Shown here: positions 12,621 to 24,992 of the stretch, one piece after another
How the letters are laid out: each line of letters starts with the position of its first letter
How positions within the stretch are numbered: the stretch's first letter is position 1
NCBI GenBank assembly: GCA_024449915.1
Contig: JAMZAV010000433.1
Location: forward strand, 1 to 64,000
Reading direction: 5' to 3'
DNA from: Sweltsa coloradensis
Taxonomy: Eukaryota > Arthropoda > Insecta > Plecoptera > Chloroperlidae
DNA length: 64,000 nucleotides
Made by a program: the position numbers and the translations under genes
Notes under the pieces: model-generated
Told to the model about the DNA's origin: nothing
What the model saw: the letters and a program-made list of their open reading frames with translations, nothing else
Database searches by the model: none

Positions 12621-12899
12621 ATTTTTTCCCTTTTAACCAACGTTCTAAAACATCAACACCTTTAACATATTAAAAGTTTTTCCAAGTTGATATACCGACT
12701 TTAAAGACATTTGAAAATAGGTTCGCACTAATCTTCCTGAATTGAATAGAACAAAATTAAGAAATGCGTGGCCCCTCTCTATAAATGTTTGGTATAAATA
12801 CTTGTTTCCGAAGAGTAACGTTGTGAACAAATTAATGAACGCGAATTAATACAATGGTTTTATGGTGATTTACCTTTTCAAAGAGAAAAATGATTGAGA

Positions 12900-12916
12900 T
12901 GGTGGAGGTGCCGGGT
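12900..12916 (-). repeat. Dispersed 18-mer motif, copy 1
   Basis: This site carries TGGTGGAGGTGCCGGGT on the + strand, the reverse complement of the GACCCGGCACCTCCACCA core that recurs through the window. The last base of the core differs. Confidence 0.8.
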
Positions 12917-15900
12917 ATGATGTACAACCATGATATGAACGTTGTAATTGTACCACGTACGGAAAGTCAACTGATGGGATATTTCTTAAATACCTTCACC
13001 GTGAACGCATCGTTGCGCGAAGCCGGGCGTCCTTGGTTTATATCCTGGTCGGGAGTCAGGACAGACGTTAATAGAATGATGCATGTGGATGTGCAACAGT
13101 CATAACATCACTCAAACACAGTGGTTACAGATACTCTAAATTGTTTTTGATTGTGGTTGCCTTGCATTAATGTTGTGACACGAGATATTACTAGTCAGAG
13201 GTAAACTAAATTAATAAATGAACATAGAAGAGCTAGAGTGGCAATATTAATTATTTTCACGTTTACCTTCGTAATCTGCATTGAATAGTTATACTTGAAA
13301 CCAACTCAACCTACTTATTATAGTTTATCGAGACGATGATCAGTAGGTAGGTTGTTATTGATGAGTGGTAATCAGTTAATTTAGTTGGAAACTCATTTAA
13401 AGATCGTACTAATTTCCTGAAGTGAGAGGCAGAAAGTTACTGCACAGAAAGAGGTATTTGAAGGACAGCTTTGCAATTTCCTCCAGTAATAAGCAATCTC
13501 CAATTTCGTTACTAGACCCAGTATCCCGTGGATTTGACGTTAGTTCTGCCTTGATTAAGACAAGTTAACTCGTTTTTCCAAATTTGATAAAAATAAATAA
13601 AAATATGATTGACTTGTATCATGTTTCTTTTTGTATCCATAAAATATGTGACAACTATAAAGTGAATGTTTGATTGGCATATAAGAAATTAAGTGTTGTT
13701 TTTTTCTTAATCATTGATCACCGTATTTAGTACAAACGAACGATATCTCGTTTTTTTTGTTTGCAGCACTAGCAACCCCCGCATGTCAAAGAGATGAAAA
13801 TCAAAGCTTGGTTCACTCACAGCATTAGGATGAGTGCGGCTTCTTTGACTTTCCTTTCGACATACCCACTCTCATTTGGAATTATGGTGGTTTATATCCA
13901 TTTTATCGAATGAATTATGCTTGCTTCTTCCGAGATGTTTGGCATATACGAAAGTGTTTAAAGTCTCTAATTTAAATTTAATTCGCGCCTTTTGAGCCTT
14001 TGTGGAACGATTAGATTAAGCATTTAAAATCCAAGCAACAAGTTGGAGATTGTTTCAAGTTTTGATGTTAATATATTGTTCCCTAACATTAACGAGTTTT
14101 TTTAGGTTATGTTGGTTGAAATTAAATGCATAATAAAATAAATAAAACCACTCTTAAATATGGTTTAAGGAACTATTATCATGCATTATGAATAATAGTG
14201 GGGCGCTAAGGGTTTTATTCGCAACACAATTCTTGTATCAATATTTGGAATATTTATGTAAATGCGTTGCTTCTACTGTTTTGCTGTCTTTAAATTCTCC
14301 CTCTAAAGTCTACATGTAATTTTCTCATTCTCTAGTTCAATATTTATTTTATCAATTTTAAATATCTGCTCAAGGTTTTCTTCTCTCATGCTACAATTGT
14401 GACAAGCTAATAATTATTGCTCATCATTTTGTACATATTTTACAAGTCCTCCTGAAATTCATTATTAGATTCCATCCACTCATGTGACATACCATGTCTA
14501 ACTAAAGAGACACGAATTTAAAAAACGAATGTTGTGGTACAGTTTCCCAGCGTGCAATGTAAATATTACATAAATAATAATTATGATGAGAGCGTCTACC
14601 AAAATGAATGTTTTATGTATCACAAAACATTTGTTATTGAAAAAATTCATGGATTCACGAAATAATTAAAATGAATTCACTAACCAAGCTGATACGACTG
14701 AATTATTTCAATTAAAACAATGTTTTATGTATATCCCAGAGCAAGGTACAGTACATATGTTCGCCAATCATTGTCTACACCGGGCCACGTTGGGAATGCT
14801 GTCGGGATGTGGATTAAACATATCTCTTCTAAAGTAGCAACAAGTACATTTCAAGCGCTCATTGAGGCGACACACCACCCAATCATAACTAATCCGTATT
14901 CATATGGAGCTCGCCCACACTCGGTTGCAGTCTGCCTCTAATACGAGTTATTCATCAAGAGTATGATTTGTATTTGTGCTAAATAACAATAAACGTTTGA
15001 CTCTAGCTGGTCTGAACGCAGCTAGTCAAAGGGGGCATGAGCTAATAAACGAAGTAATTGCAAGCTTTGATGTTCGCTTCGCGTGTGTCATCCACTAGGT
15101 TTGATTAACTCGCGCTGTGGCTAATCAAGCTGCGAACCGTATCAAGTATTTGCGCTTACCATTGACGAATAGAGGAAGAGGAAATATCCTAGGGAATCTA
15201 ACTCGTCTAGTGCACATGATTATATAATAGTTAATTAACATGCACATTATAAGTAAGTCAAGGTCTGGAATAGTAAATACAACAGTGTACCCCTTGATTT
15301 GCGTATGGTTGATATTGTACAATATAGTCAGCGAATAACTTACTGTCCATATTAATTATTCATAACCTTATACCATCTATAATATGTTTTATTTTGCTTC
15401 TTGAGCTTTTTCGTAAGTGTGTCTGTTTGCATTATATAATGGTTGTGTTTCACATTGAGCTTCCATGACCGTACTCTTACATAACACCGCTTATATGATT
15501 TTTTTGTCACGATACTTTTCTCTCATTACAAACACTACGGTTTAATACCACATAACACAATCATTAAAGTTGAATCCAAATATTTTAGACTTAGCAATAC
15601 GATTCGAATACCAATCACGACAAATGTAGGAAATTGACAGTGAAAAGAAAGACAGATGAATCCACAGTGTCATGACGCATGGGAGACCTGTCTTATGATG
15701 GTTGCAAGGGGAGCAAAAACGATAATTTTAATATTGTGATTCCCCTGATTATCAATTTTAACTTTCAGGAACCACTTTTATTGTTAATTTAATAGTGTCT
15801 ATATATTTCTATACATTCAACATTCGTTTTAAATCCATTGTAAAACTTTGCTTAAGATTAGACCTACTGAATGAATGATTATAAAATTAAAAAAATAGGA

Positions 15901-17450
15901 ACGATCAATGTTGAAGAAAATCTTTTAGTTCAGTTACAAATAAAAAGCTGCCACTCAAATCTAATTTGAATAATATACACACACAAGTTCCGAGGTGGTG
16001 TTATTAATAATGTGATTGTCTCGATTGTATTATAGAGTCTCACGTGAATAAGGAGTGTGAGCGTTGGCTATTTCTATTGAAATGATGGGTTGGGTTCAAT
16101 CCACACAGGCAAATTTGCTGAGATTACTTTTACTCTTGGGAGCCTTGAATAGGGTTTTATGCATCGATCGACCAAGGGTAAATTGAAAGTTTTCAAGGGA
16201 ACTCTCTGCCTCTCTGCATTGAATACTCCCATGTAAGATTTGCCTTGACAAGAAGATATCAAGGTGGTGCCATTATCAATGAGCCAGTAAGACCTGTGTA
16301 TTTCTGCAAATAGCGTTGACTAATTTAACTACAGACTTTATTTAATACTTGATTATGAGATAAAATGGTGTGATTTTGAAACTTGACGCACGATTTTATG
16401 AAACGATACATATTGACATTAGTTAAATTTTGGTAAATCCTTTGCTAATTTGAACAAAACAACACGCTCGTACTGTTTCTTAATTATTCAAATATTAAAA
16501 CTAAACATTTTTACATTTTTGAGGTGGAAATTTGAGGTCAAAAGTGATTTCGCATGAACTTAAAAAAAAATAGATTTGGCTATTGATTGATTTAAAATGT
16601 ACATTTAACGTAGCAAACCCGATTGGTCAATTAAATCAAAACTAAACTGCGCTCAAAGTGACATCATAATTTATCTAATGAATTCTAATTGACCAAACAC
16701 ACTCATTTTACTGGGACTCTGTCCTTCTTAGCTAACAACACTTTTAATTGAAATCAATACATAAACAATAAAACAAATACTAACTCCAATTCGATTCCAA
16801 AAGAGAATTGCGGATGTTTTTTTTGTTCGTTCTTAGACGTCTTGTGTTCCAGGACAATTTATGAGGTATGTTTTCTCAGAACTCTCCCTTGGTTAGCATA
16901 AGTTCCAAACTAAAGTGGATTTTCACACATTTTTACTATAAATTTACATTTCAGTCTACGAATAAATGTATCATTTTAATGTTTATTTATTATTTAAATG
17001 TTGCCGCAGCTGGTGAAATGTTCGAAACGGTTTATTATCACCTTATTTCCGCAAAATGTCGTGCCTTTGCTAGCTAACGTTTTAATTATGAAATTCATTT
17101 GAATACTTCCCTCAGGCACAATACTGAATTCACTGTATAATTTCCATAAAGCGCCTCAACGTTATTGTATAAATACATATGAGTTGAAAATTATTTGAAA
17201 TTTAATATTGAAAGTCACGATGAAATACAAGAGAAGCCAAAACTCATGTTATTGTGATGGCATATTAAATCCATTTTTAATCAAAAAGTGATTCCTAAAA
17301 TCAACTGAACTATACCAGCAAATTGCAAACCTGCCAACCTAAAGTGAAAAATGCACTTGGAACGAGATATTGTGTTGAATTTTACCATTTAAAAGTCACA
17401 AAACTTGTGTTAATTTTTACAAACCATTTATATACTCATTTATACCGACA
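12917..17450. other. AT-rich intergenic DNA, nothing recognised
   Basis: I see no convincing gene, RNA or repeat here. Several short frames (for example 12890-13105 and 14720-14941) lack any motif or splice context. Confidence 0.45.
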
Positions 17451-17452
17451 TT

Positions 17453-17665
17453 GATAGCTCGTTACTCTGCTTCGGGAGTCCCGGGACCAAATCCCGTTGA
17501 GACCGACAATCCTGACTAAAGTTTTTTTCCCGAGAGGGATTGAGTCCTCTCAACAGCCCTCGGATATCCCTTCACAAATACCCAAAGTCCAAAAATACCT
17601 ATTTAGACACCTGAAGGTGGGCATGATTGCACCCTGGGCAGGGTTCCCGCGAAAATTATTATTAT
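17453..17665 (+). mobile_element. SINE-like element with ATT tail
   Basis: The element starts with TAGCTCGTTACTC-like A-box sequence, and GGGACCAAATCCC about 40 bases later resembles a decayed B box. A GC-richer body follows, ending in GTTCCCGCGAAAATTATTATTAT. The short ATT tail resembles the tails of the LINE fragments at 50-54 kb. The layout (tRNA-like head, body, short repeat tail) fits a tRNA-derived SINE. Confidence 0.5.
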
Positions 17666-17755
17666 AGTACTCATTTATATGATTGACTCATAATAATGAT
17701 GATGATGATGTGTATGACTCATAATTTTTGGCAAGTATCATTTTCTTATAATGCA

Positions 17756-17825
17756 TGCAGCGTAGTGACCGTGTGATAGACAATGGTGGTGGTGGTCTCA
17801 GGTTCGAATCCAAGCTGTGCATTAA
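17756..17825 (+). mobile_element. tRNA-like fragment with perfect B box
   Basis: GGTTCGAATCC (17801-17811) fits the pol III B-box consensus exactly. The expected A box about 35 bases upstream is weak, and a GGTGGTGGTGG run disturbs the anticodon region. It is a tRNA pseudogene or SINE head. Confidence 0.4.
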
Positions 17826-18120
17826 TCACTCGCCGTAGATTTAAACATCGCTGACAAAATGTGAAACGCGTAGGCAGAAAGTTCATATTACCGAAAACAT
17901 TGTTTAATTAAGCACAAAATAATATTTCAGTTTGAAATTATCTCGAAAATTTAATTTGAAAAATGTTGTTTATTTATTGCACTTTGCACTAAGACGATTT
18001 TGATCAAGTATCCCGATTGCCATCTCTAATCATAACTGTCTAAATAAGAGTAAAAATTATAATTTTCACTAAAGCCATTTCTGTAGAAACTAATCAGTGA
18101 ACAAACAGGCAAAATAAATC

Positions 18121-18210
18121 CCGGTTGGCTTAGCGGTGACTGTGAGCTAGCCTGTTGAATGCTGGCTGGCTGGCTGGCAACAGAGCACCCGGGTTCGGAG
18201 AAACGAGGTT
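18121..18210 (+). mobile_element. tRNA-derived SINE head
   Basis: TGGCTTAGCGG (18126-18136) is a perfect A-box match, and GGGTTCGGAG near 18192 resembles a B box. A CTGG triplication between them lengthens the spacer. It lies about 0.5 kb upstream of the TATA box of the prohormone-like gene. Confidence 0.45.
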
Positions 18211-18359
18211 CCAGGAGCTATTAGGCCCACGCGTGGGGCCAGCCAAGCAGTGATACAAGCACAGGAAATCCAATGAATGAGGTCTCATAGAAATGGATAA
18301 TTTATTAGGACCATTTTCACGTAATTCGAGATCCTGGTTGGAAAGGCGACCCGGAAACG

Positions 18360-18675
18360 TCATAGCTCATGCTCCGCGCGCGCTATGTAGTAACCAGGTC
18401 CTCTTCCCCCTTCAAACCGCAGCGGAAAATCAATAGATGTACCATCCTTTGAATCGGACCAATCGGGTGGGTCCTTACACCTTGGCCAACCAATCTAGTC
18501 CAAGTTTACTGGAATTTCGGTGTTTGCCGCAGTTTGCGCGGGGCTACGATCCTTGCCCCCCGCGCACCCCTTCTCTAGATGACAATTTCATTCAGAATGT
18601 GTGGGAGGACAAACGGCGGCGCGCGGGGTGCGTACGGGGCCCCTATAAATAGGAGCGCCTAGCCAAGAGGCGAAC
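18360..18675 (+). promoter_or_regulatory. TATA promoter of the prohormone-like gene
   Basis: The block is GC-richer than its flanks and holds two CCAAT boxes (18459-18463 and 18490-18494) and a canonical TATAAATA (18644-18651). Transcription would start roughly 25-35 bases downstream, near 18670-18682. What follows is an ATG-free leader with a strong splice donor, as expected of a core promoter. The link to the coding exon 8.5 kb downstream is inference. Confidence 0.6.
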
Positions 18676-18805
18676 ACTACATCTTGAACCTTGAACGAGA
18701 AGGCACCACGCTCTCTCGGCTCATCATACTACTTGCAAACAGTTTCATTACAAAGTGCTCACATTCACGAGATTCCAAGCCGCTACTTCAACGCTGGTGA
18801 AAAAG
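18675..18805 (+). other. Putative non-coding 5' leader exon
   Basis: From the presumed start near 18675 to the GTAAGT donor at 18806 the sequence contains no ATG. It is mixed in composition, unlike the AT-rich DNA after the donor. Joined to the acceptor at 27341 it gives a leader whose first ATG is the coding start at 27354. Other 5' exons may lie between, and the start site is estimated only from its distance to the TATA box. Confidence 0.5.
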
Positions 18806-19917
18806 GTAAGTCAATATTTATTTTTCCGTTAATCTCTGAGCTCAATTAGCAGTGTGAGTTGACGAATGCTACGGCTGGAGTGGAGCGTCAACAGGAGGGT
18901 GATCGACCACTCAGGTTCAACAAGAGACAACAGAAGTCAAAGCTTAGCGACTTCAGAAGTATACATCATTGTTAGCACTTCTGGGTTTGTATTTTGTTTC
19001 AATATGCAAAATTTTAAAATTTTCGATGCGGTGAATTTTTACAAATTACATTTTTATGTTATTTTAGTTTTGTCTATTTATACTATTTATCGGATAGTAA
19101 AATTTATTTCTATTTAATTACTTTGAGAGTGTGTATATTTTGCTGTTGCCTGTGTGACTGGGAATCGATGTACGTGCGTGTTTGTGTAACAATTTATCAA
19201 ATGTAAGTCAGGTGATATTTTATTGTGGGGCGTACAGGCTCGAGTTATACGTTAAATTACGTTCATATATCTATTCTAGGGTTAACAAAATAATAATTAA
19301 TGGCTATGATCATCAATAAATTAATTTACAGTTATTGTAGAACAGTGTTTTAAAAGTAAACTTTTGTAACAATAAAGGGAAAAAAATATTTGTATTCCGA
19401 GTAGCCTTACAATGTCCTTCCGTTAAGGTTTTGGCGTTAACAAACAACAAGTATCGGTTGAGCAAAATATCGCACATCTTAATAACTAATAACTCGATAA
19501 TCACGTCTTATTTTCTATCTCATGGCGGTTTACTTCAAAGTCTGAGGGATAAATCTAATTTTAGAGACTGTTCAGTTTGTAGTATTTCAGGGTAGACGTG
19601 ATGGTATGTGGTATGTTTCTAGTTATCCTCGTATTAGCTTTGAAAGTGTATATTGATTGATATTGCATGAAAATTATAAATGCCACTGTCTAAAATCATG
19701 TGTTTTGTAGCCCATGTAAAGATAGTAAAGTTTCTGCAAGAAGCGCGTGAATCTAATGATGAATTCAGAATTCCACATACGTTTATAAATCATCGGGTTT
19801 TGATTCTACAGTTATGAGTATTTGCTGATTAGTTTAAATGCTTGTTATCTCATACATAAATGGCTGTATTCCACGCTTGGATGAATAATCATAGGAAAAC
19901 TTGTCCAACATATTCTC
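18806..19917. other. Intron 1, proximal part
   Basis: AT-rich sequence after the GTAAGT donor. I see no coding frame or repeat of note. Confidence 0.4.
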
Positions 19918-20294
19918 ACGTAAGGAAACGCAACATTAAAGCTATTTCTAGGTATCTTCTTTATCCGTCGCCCGATGATTGATCGGAAAACTATTGTTAA
20001 ATACTTTCCCGCGTAAAGAAACAACATTATAGCTACTTCTAGGTATCTTCTTCATAATTAACTATATCCGTCGCTCGATGATATGATCAGAAAACTATTG
20101 TTACATAATTTCCCGCGTAAAGAAACGCAACATTATAGCTACTTCTAGGTATCTTCTTCATAATTAACTATATCCGTCGCTGATGATATGATCAGAAAAC
20201 TATTGTTTAATAATTTCCCGCGTAAAGAAACGCAACATTTTAGCTACTTCTAGGTATCTTCTTCATAATTAACAATATCCGTCGCAATATCCGT
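19918..20294. repeat. About 105-bp tandem repeat, four copies
   Basis: Four successive units share CCCGCGTAAAGAAACGCAAC, then CTACTTCTAGGTATCTTCTT, then CCGTCGC and GATCAGAAAACTATTG. The first unit is shorter (about 93 bp) and the most divergent; the last is truncated after CCGTCGC. It lies inside the putative first intron. Confidence 0.9.
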
Positions 20295-20557
20295 TGCAAT
20301 TATTAACAATAAGAAATAATTTTAGTAATTTTTTAAACAATTCCAGATAAGTATTATCACAGAGCAGAGACATCCTATGAAAACTCTCCAATTCAAACTA
20401 TCGGTCTATGTTGTACTTATTTTTTATTTCATAATAAGCAAAAGCAATGAAGTCAAGTGTGATCGAAACTTTGTGAGGGTGTGATGAAGTGGAAACCAAT
20501 TCCACCAGAATAAAGCCTACAATCCAAATTACGCCCCAAAATGGAGTTTGGATTTAA

Positions 20558-22607
20558 TTAAACGAGGGAGCGGAGCGACTGAGTGTCTCCATTCAACTCG
20601 AACGGCTCTCATTCTGTGATTCTGTCTGTCTGTCTGTACGTCGAAAATCAGCCGAACCGCTGAACAGATTGGGCTGAAATTTTAAACAGACATTCGGTAC
20701 GAGTTTACTAAGAACTGCTAACAAAATCAGCTAGATTCATTGCGATGTAATCCTACAATAAATAAAAATGTGATTTTTAAAATATCTATAGCATTTGTTT
20801 AGTAGCAGCTAGTGGGACGAGAACTACGTGGCTTCCATGGCCTATTGGTAAGCATTTAGACTACCGCACGGAGGGTTGGGTTCGATACCTATTAGCTCGA
20901 ACTTTTTTTTTATATTTTTACACCCACATATTATTTTTTGAGGGGTGTTAAATGGGAAATAAAACTTAGGTGATTTTGTTTTATCTTGGAAATTTGGTAA
21001 TGTTTCACGCTAATACGTTTTGAACATGATTCGCATTTTAAATGTTCAATTTAAATAACTAAGGAAACGCCAAAGTCGTTCTTAAACGAGTGAGTGAGCC
21101 ATGTGTTGAGTACTCGGGAACATCGCCTTTTCTCCCATATACCTAAGGCTCGATGTAGCCCAGTATGGGGAATGATACCGGATACTATACACATAGGTCA
21201 CTCACTCGTTTAACAACGACCTTGGCGTTTTCCTAGTAATAATTAAACGAGGGAGCGGAGCGACCGAGTGTCTCCATTCAACTCAAACGGCTCTCATTCT
21301 GTGATTCTGTCTGTCTGTCTGTACGTCGAAAATCAGCCGAACCGCTGAACAGATTGCGCTGAAATTTTAAACAGACATCCGGTACGAGTTTACTGAGAAC
21401 TGTTAACAAAATCAGCTAGATCCATTGCGATTTAAGCCTACAATAAATAAAAATGTGATTTTTTTAAATTATCGATAGCATTTGTTTAGTAGCAGCTAGC
21501 GGGACGAGATCTGCGTGGCTGGCGTGGCTGACATGGCCAGTGGTAAGCATTTAGCCTACCGCACGGAGGGTTGGGGTTCGATGCCCGTTAGTTCGAACTT
21601 ATTTTATATTTTTACATCCCCATATTATTTTTGAGGGTGTTAAATGGGAAATAAAAATTAGGTGATTTTGTTTTATCTTGGAAATTTGTTAATGTTTCAC
21701 GCTAATACGTTTTGAACACGATTCGCATTTTAAATGTTCAATTTAAATAACTAGGGAAACGCCAAAGTCGTTGTTAAACGAGTGAGTGAGCCATGTGTAT
21801 AGTACCCGGTATCATTCCTCATACTGGGCTAGATCCAGCCTTAGGTATATGGGAGGAAACGGGATGTTCCCGGGTACTCAAACTTGGCTCACTCACTCGT
21901 TTAACAACGACTTTGGCGTTTCCCTAGTTAAACGAGGGAGCGGAGCGACCGAGTGTCTCCATTCAACTCGAACGGTTCTCATTCTGTGATTCTGTCTGTC
22001 TGTCTGTACGTCGAAAATCAGCCGAACCGCTGAACAGATTGCGCTGAAATTTTAAACAGACATCCAGTACGAGTATACTGAGAACTGTTAACAAAATCAG
22101 CTAGATCCATTGCGATTTAAGCCTACAATAAATAAAAATGTGATTTTTTAAATTATCGGTAGCATTTGTTTAGTAGCAGCTAGCGGGACAAAGTCTGCGT
22201 GGGGACATGGCACAGTGGTAAGCATTAAGCCTACCGCACGGAGGGTTTGGGTTCGATACCCGTTAGCTCGAACTTTTTCATATTTTTACATCCACATATT
22301 ATTTTTGAGGGGTGTTAAATGGGAAATAAAAATTGGTGATTTTGTTTCATCTCGGAAATTTGTTGATGTTTTATGCTAGTTTGTTTTGAATACGATTCGC
22401 ATTTAAAATTTTCAATTTAAATTACTAGGGAAACGCCAAAGTCGTTGTTGAACGAGTGAGCGAGCCATGTGTTGAGTACTCGGTATCATTCTCCATGGGC
22501 CATACTGGGCTAGATCCAGCCTTAGGTATAGGGAGGAAAGGGATGTTCCCGGGTACTCAACACTTGGCTAACTCACTCGTTTGACAACGACTTTGGCGTT
22601 TCCCTAG
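20558..22607 (+). mobile_element. Triplicated 685-bp composite element
   Basis: Three head-to-tail units begin with TTAAACGAGGGAGCGGAGCG at 20558, 21243 and 21928, a period of exactly 685 bp; the third ends at 22607. Each unit has, in order: a TCTG microsatellite followed by a conserved ACGTCGAAAATCAGCCGAAC block; a tRNA-like module (perfect A box TGGCACAGTGG at 22208-22218 and B box GGTTCGATACC at 22250-22260 in unit 3); an AT-rich spacer; and a terminal fold-back. The fold-backs lie at 21058-21236, 21751-21927 and 22425-22607, with arms of about 40 bp starting CTAGGGAAACGCC. There is no protein-coding frame, so it is non-autonomous. I cannot name the family. Confidence 0.85.
22201..22270 (+). 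mobile_element. tRNA-like module in unit 3 of the composite
   Basis: The A box (22208-22218) and B box (22250-22260) both fit the consensus, with spacing typical of a tRNA. Flanking acceptor pairing is missing, so this is a pol III-promoter-like module and not a working tRNA. Related modules in the first two units lie at about 20830-20900 and 21531-21600, with more mismatches in the A box. Confidence 0.6.
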
Positions 22608-24411
22608 TAAAATAAAGACATACGGTGTCAACGTATAAGTTAAGATGTATTTTTATTTTGATATTTCTTTAAGCTAGAATTATTCATGTACAAATAATTT
22701 AAATCGAAATGCAGTGAGAAATTTGATTTGTTTCTGGTTTCAAAATATGTTGTGTCGATATCACCGTCAAGGAGTGTAGCTAGTGAAGGTAATGGTTGTG
22801 CGGGCGGTCGCCTGTCTCCCGTCGGACGCTATAGCGAACGCCGGTTTCGTCCTAGGGATTCGCCGGACAAGATTTCCATTCGTATTTACGAGATCGAGAT
22901 CCTATATCGTAGTTTGTTAGTTTGGTAGGAACCCTCTTTAACATGGGTTTGCTATAATATGTAGAAAATAGCAAAATATTAATAAACTAAAGCAAAACTA
23001 ATTCCCTTCGCAAAATGTGTTAAACAATATCAAACAAATATTTCGAGAGATGAATCTATTTTACTTTGAAATCCGACAAAAAACATGGATATATCGTACC
23101 AAATAGATTATCTTTGAAACACCTGAGCAAAAAATGTATTTATAATAAAATGTAGAAACGTTTATTTCATGAATGAGTGGTAATCCTTATTTCTTACTTG
23201 GAGAAAAACATTCATCTCACCGCTTTCAAAATTGCTACATTTTATTTGAAGTCAAAGGTGTTTAGATACGTCAAAAAGCAATTACACAGTAGGAATGAAC
23301 ACTTAACCTTCTCATAAAAACAGATTAAAAACTCATAAAGCAATTTAAGAGCAATTTTCTACCAGGCGAACCGCGAGAATTGGTTTACACTTCGTTGTCA
23401 ACGCCAGAGGAAAATATCTATTACTTCGTCAAGAAAACATTTACCGTACTTTTAATTGCTGTCATTTTCTCACCATAGCACAGATTTGCGGTACTTATTA
23501 CACAATTCAATTTAATACGTACTAACTTTTAATTGGTAGTCTTGAAATGTTACTTGCCACTCATAAATAGTACTTGGATATAATACACCACACATCTTAA
23601 TGGGTGGTGTATCGCTCATCGTGTAGCTGTAGTTATAACGGAAAACATGGAGATATGATACTAACAGCAGAATATTTCTGTACTTTTCTCACGCGTTGTT
23701 ATATTTTGTGTTTATTTACTTAATTAAATACACAAATTCGTCGTCATCAGAGTATTTATTCTCTCAATTTTTTTTTTGCAAAATCAAGATCGTTATTCAA
23801 TTACTTACACTATTTACTTGTATACTCAGTTTTGTCACTTACATTTAATAAAGTGAACAAGTGGGACAGATGTTAAATAGATAAATAAACAAATACATAA
23901 ATAAGGAAACATTTTTAGGGATGGATTGCGGTTTACATAAAGAGATTGAAATGTAGACTTGCGAAAACTCCCGCCTGAAAATCACCGTTCAATTTAAAAC
24001 ACGAAGACAACCACCGCTTTGTATTACGAAGACAGTAATTGTTTTAACATTCTAGCCATCATGATTATAACCATTTGAATCAGTTCCCAACTTTTTCTTC
24101 CCATTCGCCAAACTTTCATCGTATTACAGTTTCCAGAAGATTTTTTAATCGATTTTCAATGTTCACAACAAAACTATGTTTTTATGAAACACATCAGACC
24201 GAATATAATAATCGTAAAGGTGTGCTCGTCTCGAAAGAAAGCGTTCACCTATACCTCGTGACAGAATGGCCAACCCGTTTCACACCATTACTGCACATCT
24301 GTATTGCATTACAGGAATTATTTCACACTGTACGGTAGACAGAAAAACGTCTTGTTTTGTTGCTAATATCTAGAATTTGATCGGTGACCCTGGGTATCAG
24401 CGAATACTCTG
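22608..24411. other. Intron 1, central part, nothing recognised
   Basis: AT-rich DNA without supported features. A 66-codon frame near 22728-22928 is GC-richer, but it has no splice context or motif. Confidence 0.4.
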
Positions 24412-24431
24412 GACCCGGCACCTCCACCAAA
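24412..24431 (+). repeat. Dispersed 18-mer motif, copy 2
   Basis: Exact GACCCGGCACCTCCACCAAA in otherwise unrelated sequence. Confidence 0.9.
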
Positions 24432-24857
24432 TGCTTTAAACGTCTCTAATTGCTACAGCCACGTGAAAGTGGTTATATGAATTAATGAATTTCATAAATT
24501 TTATGTTTCGGTTTTTTACGGTATTGTTGACGTCGGTTTTATAAATATGTACGCGAAATTTTCGGAAACAGTTTTTGCTTAGTGGATAAAAATATCAAAA
24601 TTGAAGTATATTCCCCTAATTCTTTAACTAAATTAAACATTTTCTGTCTATTCAATGGTCGATTCGCAGAGTGAAATTTTGGTTATATTGTTTGCAAATA
24701 TCGGTGTTAGGCGGTGATTTAATTTTGACATTTTCCGGTTAAAAATTGAACAATTCAAGTTTTTTGTGAAATAATGATCACATGATTTATTTTCGTCTTT
24801 GGCGGTAGTTGTGAGCATCACGGGTTCTTCTAATTGCATCACCCTACGTGATCACTT

Positions 24858-24992
24858 GTGGTGACGTGAGTGGTGACGTCTGTGGTGACGATACAGTGTA
24901 CTTGAGGGGGCAGACACAACACACGATGTTTGCATCCGAGTCGTGTACGTCATTCGTGGCCAAACTCTCACGCTATCTCCACCCTCTGACGT
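24858..24992 (+). promoter_or_regulatory. Cluster of CRE half-sites in intron 1
   Basis: Three tandem 12-bp units of GTGGTGACG start at 24858, 24870 and 24882, so TGACG half-sites recur with a fixed 12-bp spacing. ACGTCA follows at 24947-24952 and TGACGT at 24987-24992. TGACG is the half-site of CREB/ATF-type bZIP factors. The block lies about 2.4 kb upstream of the coding exon of the prohormone-like gene and could be an intronic enhancer, which is inference. Confidence 0.4.

Noticed and set aside
24412..24431. LTR retrotransposon primer-binding site
   Set aside because: No LTR pair, TG...CA ends, gag or pol sequence flanks any copy of the 18-mer. I kept the tRNA-end resemblance only as a low-scored lead.
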